Assembly: GCF_963855985.1 (NCBI RefSeq)
Contig: NC_087100.1
Coordinates: forward strand, 6,111,001-6,175,000
Reading direction: 5' to 3'
DNA length: 64,000 bases
DNA from: Ostrinia nubilalis
Lineage: Eukaryota; Arthropoda; Insecta; Lepidoptera; Crambidae
Of this stretch, positions 57,969 through 64,000 are shown in pieces; position 1 is the first letter of the stretch, and each line of letters begins with the position of its first letter. The notes under the pieces are model-generated. The model made no database searches and was not told the origin of the DNA. It saw only the letters and a program-made list of their open reading frames with translations. The translations under genes and the position numbers were made by a program.

Positions 57969-59577
57969 TTCTCTTTCTAAACTTCTTACTACTATTCTTT
58001 TCATACTGAATTTTAATGGGAAAAGTTAGTTCATAATATAATACTTATTTCAATCAAACGCCCTTTAAGCTTAAGGTACTACAAACCAAAATTGTAAAAG
58101 GGCCGAAAACAAAAAAAAAGAACACATTATTTTATTATTTTATAAGGAATCCGAAATTAAAGCGTTTTCTACATTGGTGGCACAGCACACAGCACACTGT
58201 TGTGTCAGCAGTTTAAGGCAAAACTAGACTAGCTATAATCGTAGTTCCTACCTAATAGGAATAGGTATGATTTATTTTTGTTATTATTCAAACAAGCTTC
58301 ACGAGTTTATCATCTTGAGTGGTTTTCTCGAAAAACACGTCTTAATGGTTATATCAGTGGCGAATATCGAATAAATTTTCCGTGCTGTGTTTGTTGGCGA
58401 CCGATACTTCCCGGGAGGTGTCAAAACGTCAGATCCCGTCTGCATGACCGTCTGACGTTTTGAGGTGAACTAAAAAAATATGATTGTGTTATTTATAGGA
58501 CGCCTGAAATAACCAGAAATGTTAATTACAGCGCCAGAAAAAAAGTGAAAAATCATAATTCATTTGTTTATTTACTAGCAAATGTTTTTTCATTTACAGA
58601 AAAATTAAAATGCATAATAAGCCAGTGTGACTTTAATTTGCCGTTACGTTTCTAACAAGGTATACTTTCTAGGCTCACGCATTCATAGCGATCTTAATAG
58701 TAATGTCGCTATTTACGTAGAGAAACTTACAACCTCTGACCTTAGTTAAATCTAAAAGATACCGATAAGCACAGTCACGAACAGTCGTTAAAATAACCAA
58801 TGACTGCGTTTAATAGAACGCCGTTACTAACAATAGTTTTTCATAACTGCAACATTGTAGAGATAATGATTATTCAATCTACATGTGAAATCGCCAATCC
58901 AATCCAATGCAGTTGTATTATTTTCATTCATTTTAAGTCGCCAAATTAATTAAATGAAAACGATCAAACTTACAAAACGCAATAAGTAGGTATGTATCAT
59001 AACCGAAATTACTTTGGGTTTTCCAGTCCAAAAATGATCGTTTTTGTAACAAGTAAGTTAGACTGAAATTGATATTTCTGGAACCGTTCTTTGAAAGAGC
59101 CGCCGCCATCTGCAGGGCAGATTCACACACCACGATTGCCCAAAATCCAGAACAGATGGACGTGAGAACCACATTCGGAGCTTAGAAAGCTGTTGTGCAG
59201 TTTATGGTACCTACATACTTTGGGCTCTTTCTCATTATTTTGACAACACGTGTAGGCTGTGAACATAAGTCAGCGATTGTTTCAAAAATGGGTTGTAAAA
59301 CGGATTAGTTTATGACTCAACATCTGCGAGCCAGAGGAGGCTAAATGGGAAACACTTATTGACCTCCACATTTTACCAATAATTTCTTATGACCGTTGCC
59401 TGCTGTAACGACGCTCAAAATTTAAATCGAACTTTATCATACTCGTGGTGATATTTGTTGGACCAATCACAAGGCCGGGCGAACCGATTCTTGAGGGTAG
59501 ATTCAAACCTTTCATAATATGAATCTCAGTTTCAGGTTTCAGTTAATAAACCACTTCAGTATGTTTTGTCATAAAAT
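57969..59577. other. Non-coding stretch with one hairpin
   Basis: No gene seen. The hairpin CAAAACGTCAG (58,422-58,432) / CTGACGTTTTG (58,452-58,462) has an 11-bp perfect stem and a 19-nt loop. Confidence 0.45.
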
Positions 59578-61912
59578 CTCAGTCTGATAACGCGATGGCA
59601 CTTTTATTATCAGCTGGACATAAGCCATCGATAAAGCTTTAAGCTAATGAAAATCCATATCAAACCCACAGTTAAGCTACAACTTAATGGCATTTAGAGA
59701 CCGGCCTACATAAATTCCGATACGGGCTGAGTTGCGTTTTATGAAAATATCGTTGTTCAGTTCCACGAATCATGTAACTCTTGAGCTCTTGGTTTTTTTG
59801 AGAGAGACTGGGATAGGTACCTCTCTATCTGTGGGATGTGTGGATAAAAAGTGTTTTGCTATAAACGTATAAGTTTGATAACGCGATGGCACTTTCATTA
59901 TCAGCTGGATATAAAGTTCATGTAAGCTGATAAAAGTCCAAGAGGCTGAGACGTTCCGCTTAATGAAAATATCGTTGTTCAGTTTCGCGAATCATATAAC
60001 TCTTGCGCTTTTGATCTTTTTGCACGAGGCCGAGCGCAGGATACCTGTGGGAGTATTTTTTTACAATAATCTAAGTTTGATAATGCAATGGCACCGTTAT
60101 TATCAGCTGGATATAACCCAAGTAAGCTGATGAAAGTCCATATCAAATCCAAGAGTTAAGCGCATTTAGAAAAGAGATTATGAGACGTTGGTTTCACAGC
60201 CTCTTGGTCGTTTTCGCGGGCGCGAGATTATGGGATGCGCGAATAAAAAGTGTTTTGCTATAATAATCTAAGTTGATAACGCGATGGCACCATTATTATC
60301 AGTTGGATGTAAGACTCATGTAAGCTGATGAAAGTCCAAGAGGCTGAGACGTTTCGTTTTATGAAAATATCGTTGTTCAGTTTCGCGAATCATACAACTC
60401 TTGCGCTCTTGGTCGTTTACGCGGGCGCGGGATACCTATGCTATGGGATGTTCGAATAAAAAGTGTTTTGCTATAAAAATCTAAGTTAATAACGCGATGG
60501 CACCTTTATTATCAACCGGATATAAGCATGTAAGCTGAAGTGAAGCTGAAAGTCCATATCAAATTCAAGATTTAAGCGCATTTAGAGTATAGCCACAGAA
60601 TAATAATAAGTACTGTATAGCCTATAACTAAATTGCGTTACGGGCTGAGACGTTGCGTTTTATGAAAATATCGTCGTTCAGTTTCGCGAATCATATAACT
60701 CTTGCTCTTGGTCGTTTTGCGCGGGCGCGGAAACCTGTGGGATGCGCACATAAAAAGTATTTTGTTATGAAATTCTAAGATAACGCGATAGCAGGGCACC
60801 TTTATTATCAGATGGATATAAGCCTCATGTAAGCTGATGAAAGTGCGTATCATATCCAAGAGAGTAGGTTTAGAGAAGAGGCTGGGACGTTGCGTTTTAT
60901 GAAAATATCTTCGTTCAGTTTCGCGAATCATATAACTCTTGCTCTTGGTCGTTTTGCGCGGGCGCGGATACCTGTGGGATGCGCACATAAAAAGTATTTT
61001 GTTATGAAATTCTAAGATAACGCGATAGCAGGGCACCTTTATTATCAGATGGATATAAGCCTCATGTAAGCTGATGAAAGTGCGTATCATATCCAAGAGA
61101 GTAGGTTTAGAGAAGAGGCTGGGACGTTGCGTTTTATGAAAATATCTTCATTCAGTTTCGCGAATCATATAACTCTTGCTCTTGGTCGTTTTGCGCGGGC
61201 GCGGATACCTGTGGGATGCGCACATAAAAAGTATTTTGTTATGAAATTATAAATATAACGCGATGGCAGGGCACCTTTATTATCAGATGGATATAAGTCT
61301 CATGTAAGCTGATGAAAGTTCGTATCATATCCAAGAGAGTAGGCTTAGACAAGAGGCTGGGACGTTGCGTTTTATGAAAATATCGTTGTTTAGTTTCGCG
61401 AATCATAATACATAGGTAACTCTTGCTCTTGGTTGTTTTGCGCGGTCGCGGGATACCTGTGGGATGGGCGGATAAAAAGGGTTTTGTTATCTAAATTTGA
61501 TGGCGCCTTTATTAGCCTCATGTAAACTGATGAAAGTCCATATAAAAACCACAAGTTAAGCACATTTAGAGTATGGCCTATAACTAAATTGCAATACGGG
61601 TTGAGACGTTGCGTTTTATGAAAATATCGTCTAACTTATATAACTCTTGCTCTTGGTCGTTTTGCGCGGTCGCGGGATACCTGTGGGATGCGCTAATGAA
61701 AAGGGTTTCGTTGTAAAAATCTAAATTTGATAACGCGATTACCAGCCTCGTGTAAGCTGATGAAAGTCCATATGAAATCCAAGAACTAAGCGCATTTAGA
61801 GAAGAGGCTGAGACGTTGCGTTTTATGAAAATATCTTCGTTCAGTTTCGCGAATCATATAACTCTTGCTCTTGGTCGTTTTGCGCGGGCGCGGATACCTG
61901 TGGGATGCGCAC
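59578..61912 (+). repeat. Satellite-like tandem array, about ten units
   Basis: Recurring landmarks are 'gataacgcgatggcac', 'ttattatcagctggatataa', 'taagctgatgaaagtcc', 'gttttatgaaaatatcg', 'cagtttcgcgaatcat', 'aactcttgctcttggtcg' and 'acctgtgggatgcgc'. Starts of the first landmark lie near 59,586, 59,877, 60,079, 60,275, 60,488, 60,779, 61,016, 61,255, 61,498 and 61,729, so units vary from about 195 to 290 bp, with a 237-243 bp form in the middle. The units around 60,650-61,370 are nearly identical, the outer ones diverged. Open frames in the array are by-products of the repeats. Confidence 0.93.
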
Positions 61913-62177
61913 GTGCGCGCAGCTGCGGCGCTGCACGTGTGCTCGTGCGATTATATCCTCCGATTTATGCGCCTGCATTACAATAATGCATTTTCTTGAG
62001 ACATTGTTAAAGGCACTTTTGAATTTCGTTAAACTGAGGTCAAACATCCTGTTGTTCTGTTGCCAGGGCCTTGAATATGAATGCCTATAATAGCAGGCAT
62101 GTAACTACCCATATGGGAAGCGACGCAGATTGATAAAAATCACTCTGTAAAAGAATTTTGAAAAATCCCACAAACAT

Positions 62178-62450
62178 TCAAAACGGACTACTATTCCGGA
62201 GGTTGCGGGTTCGATTCCCGTACAGTACAAACATTTGTGTGCATGAACATATTTGTTTGTATTGGACTGGGTGTTTTCTATGTATATTATGTACATATTT
62301 AAAAAAAATGTATTTAAGTATGTTTATATCCGTTGTCTAGTACCCTACCAGCGTTTCGAGACCAACATAGTACAAACTTTGCTTAGTTTGGGACTAGAAG
62401 CGCATTGTAAAATGTTCAAGGATATTTATATTTATTTATTTATTCTCTAC
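62178..62450 (+). mobile_element. tRNA-related SINE
   Basis: The head holds a pol III B box (GGTTCGATTCCCG within 'gcgggttcgattcccg'). The body is 'acatttgtgtgcatgaacat', and the tail reads 'tatgtttatatccgttgtct', 'tttgcttagtttgggactag' and ends in ATTTATTTATT. The arrangement and strings match SINE-like sequences common in Lepidoptera. A minus-strand fragment of the same family is at 57,871-57,968. Confidence 0.7.
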
Positions 62451-64000
62451 ATTCAAATTCCTCTAAAGTAATGCCAAAACCGTTCCATAGGAGAAACATA
62501 AAAGCGCTTTATAGGTAACTTAACTTATAGCTAGCTTTTACGAAGCATCTGGCTTAATAGATCCCGGGATTTGCGACGGAGCCTAACGCAAACAGTCCGT
62601 AACAGGGCCCAATATATTGGCGTAATCAGGGTCGCTATCGGCGCGCGCGCCGTGGAAATCTCTCATTACGCAGATATGATAGCGCGCATCTGTCGAACTA
62701 AATGCACCTTATTACTACCCGCGAGTGACTACACCTGACTATTTATGGATACGGTATACTATCATACACTTTGTTACTGAATGAAGAAGCTTTCATTCAT
62801 TGATGGGTTGAATGTTAAATTAACTTTCTAAATATTTTTTTATCAAAACAACACGCACTAAGTGAAGTATAAAGAAAAAAGTATTAAGGAAAAGTTAAAT
62901 TTCGTAATTTATAATACGATGTAAAATAGTCAAATGATTGATGACTGCGTAAGTACTCATAAAGTATTAATCAGATAAGGTAGACAGATTAGACCAACAA
63001 TATAGGTGATAAGTAAGTCTTCGACTTATCACTCTTGATTGTTTGAATGTACTGAAGTAAATAATAACACCTGCATGCACTCAATTATTAGGTCACACTT
63101 GCAAAACAAAACAAATAACAAGTCATTTAGGTAAGCTTCAAAACGTACGAGCAGATTCTACGAGAATTAAAAGTTTATGAGCTTTCATATTGTATCTAAA
63201 AAATAAAATCTTAAAAAAAATACTGTTTAAGAGTGGATTCAAGCCAGTGATAATTTCAAATATGTATTAAAATTTATCAAGAAGTATAGAGCATAGAGCG
63301 ATCAAAGCAATCAACAGCTTTAATATTACGAGTATGTATGAATATGCTTGCATCTTAATCGTGTTTTGAAATTCGTTTCGTAATAAAGACCTATGTCAAT
63401 CCTTACTAATACCTTCATAGGCTAGGTGTATTGAATAGTGTAATTGGTACTACCGTTCTATTCATGAATAAATAAATAAAATAAATAAATAAAAATAAAT
63501 TGAACTGCCGCATCCAACGCTACCCACTGGTATTATTTAGTTACCTTTTGTTATCAGTAAGTAGAAGCGCATGTGTCCCGCTACCGGCGCAAAGGCCCAA
63601 TGTGCCGCACAGATTTGCGATCGACAACGCACGTGCAGCCCTGGGAACTCCTGCAGCCCACATGTCCCGAATGACGACTGTTTTACCAAATGTTTTACAA
63701 CTCTGCTTTCTAAAGGTGATCGCCAAATGTGGCCGAGGCTTCCGCCAATAGCACTCATAAACGAGCTATAAACCACCGTTGTTTCTCTTTTCCGTGTTAC
63801 TGATTGGAATTAAATCCCAACATGTGTCAGGTGCTACTTTTACGACGGTAACATGCGTCTGCGCAACCGTTGCTAACCGTTTTGATGTAGCTTCATGTTG
63901 TAAGCTCTCCGCATGCATAGGTAGTTCTAAAAATAAAGTTTGACGAGTTTTATTTAAAAAAAAAACATTTATGCGTTAATAAATAAAAAATAAAATGCGA
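62451..64000. other. Non-coding stretch to window end
   Basis: No supported gene. An (AATA)n run lies at about 63,467-63,500. A GC-richer patch at 63,555-63,760 is open in several frames on both strands (61-83 codons) with no recognisable domain; it may be a repeat or an unidentified exon. Confidence 0.4.

Noticed and set aside
60638..61096. 152-codon frame with an internally repeated peptide
   Set aside because: A by-product of the tandem array; neighbouring units do not keep the frame.
63500..63776. Overlapping frames on both strands near the window end
   Set aside because: Several overlapping short frames, none with a domain; composition alone could keep them open.

Overview
This is a nuclear genomic window from an insect, almost certainly a moth or butterfly. 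The DNA is AT-rich and intron/intergenic-like, with no bacterial gene organisation. It carries repeat families typical of Lepidoptera: Helitrons ending in a GC-rich hairpin plus CTAG, LINE 3' ends with the 'cctatgttcagcagtgg' motif and a (GAT)n tail, the 'aaccgacttcaaaaaaggagg' repeat end, and TAA-flanked MITEs beginning GGCTGGGTTGCACCA. The species cannot be named from the sequence alone.

Layout. 1-12,280 is non-coding, with a 116-bp hairpin MITE (523-638), a degenerate hAT-like MITE (3908-4160), a 57-bp x 4 minisatellite (4883-5110) and a duplicated palindrome-rich block (5292-5598). A tRNA-Thr(UGU) gene lies on the minus strand at 12,285-12,357. 12,358-34,189 holds scattered mobile-element remnants: possible SINE heads, LINE tails, three TAA MITEs, a 1.39-kb foldback element (22,441-23,833), a short poly(A) retrocopy with 13-bp target duplications, a Helitron, and a second foldback. 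The only host-like protein-coding candidate is an 89-residue single-pass membrane microprotein at 34,190-34,459 (minus). 34,460-44,397 is mostly featureless.

44,402-52,808 (minus) is the main feature: a complete 8.4-kb env-carrying Ty3/Gypsy element (errantivirus type, an insect endogenous retrovirus). Its two 345-bp LTRs are identical as far as I can read, it has a CGCG target duplication, a tRNA-Ser primer site and a polypurine tract, and gag, pol and env are open. Three expression devices are visible. A TATA/Inr promoter lies in the LTR. A U-UUA-AAC slippery site followed by a predicted H-type pseudoknot joins gag to pol by -1 frameshifting. A donor in the 5' leader and an acceptor before env fit a spliced env mRNA whose start codon and signal-peptide start lie in the leader exon. 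In the unspliced RNA that same start codon makes only an 11-codon uORF, whose stop lies inside the splice donor.

52,813-64,000 holds a decayed, internally deleted LINE followed directly by a Helitron (53,868-55,138), SINE copies in both orientations, and a 2.3-kb satellite-like array of about ten units (59,578-61,912). The rest shows no gene I can support.
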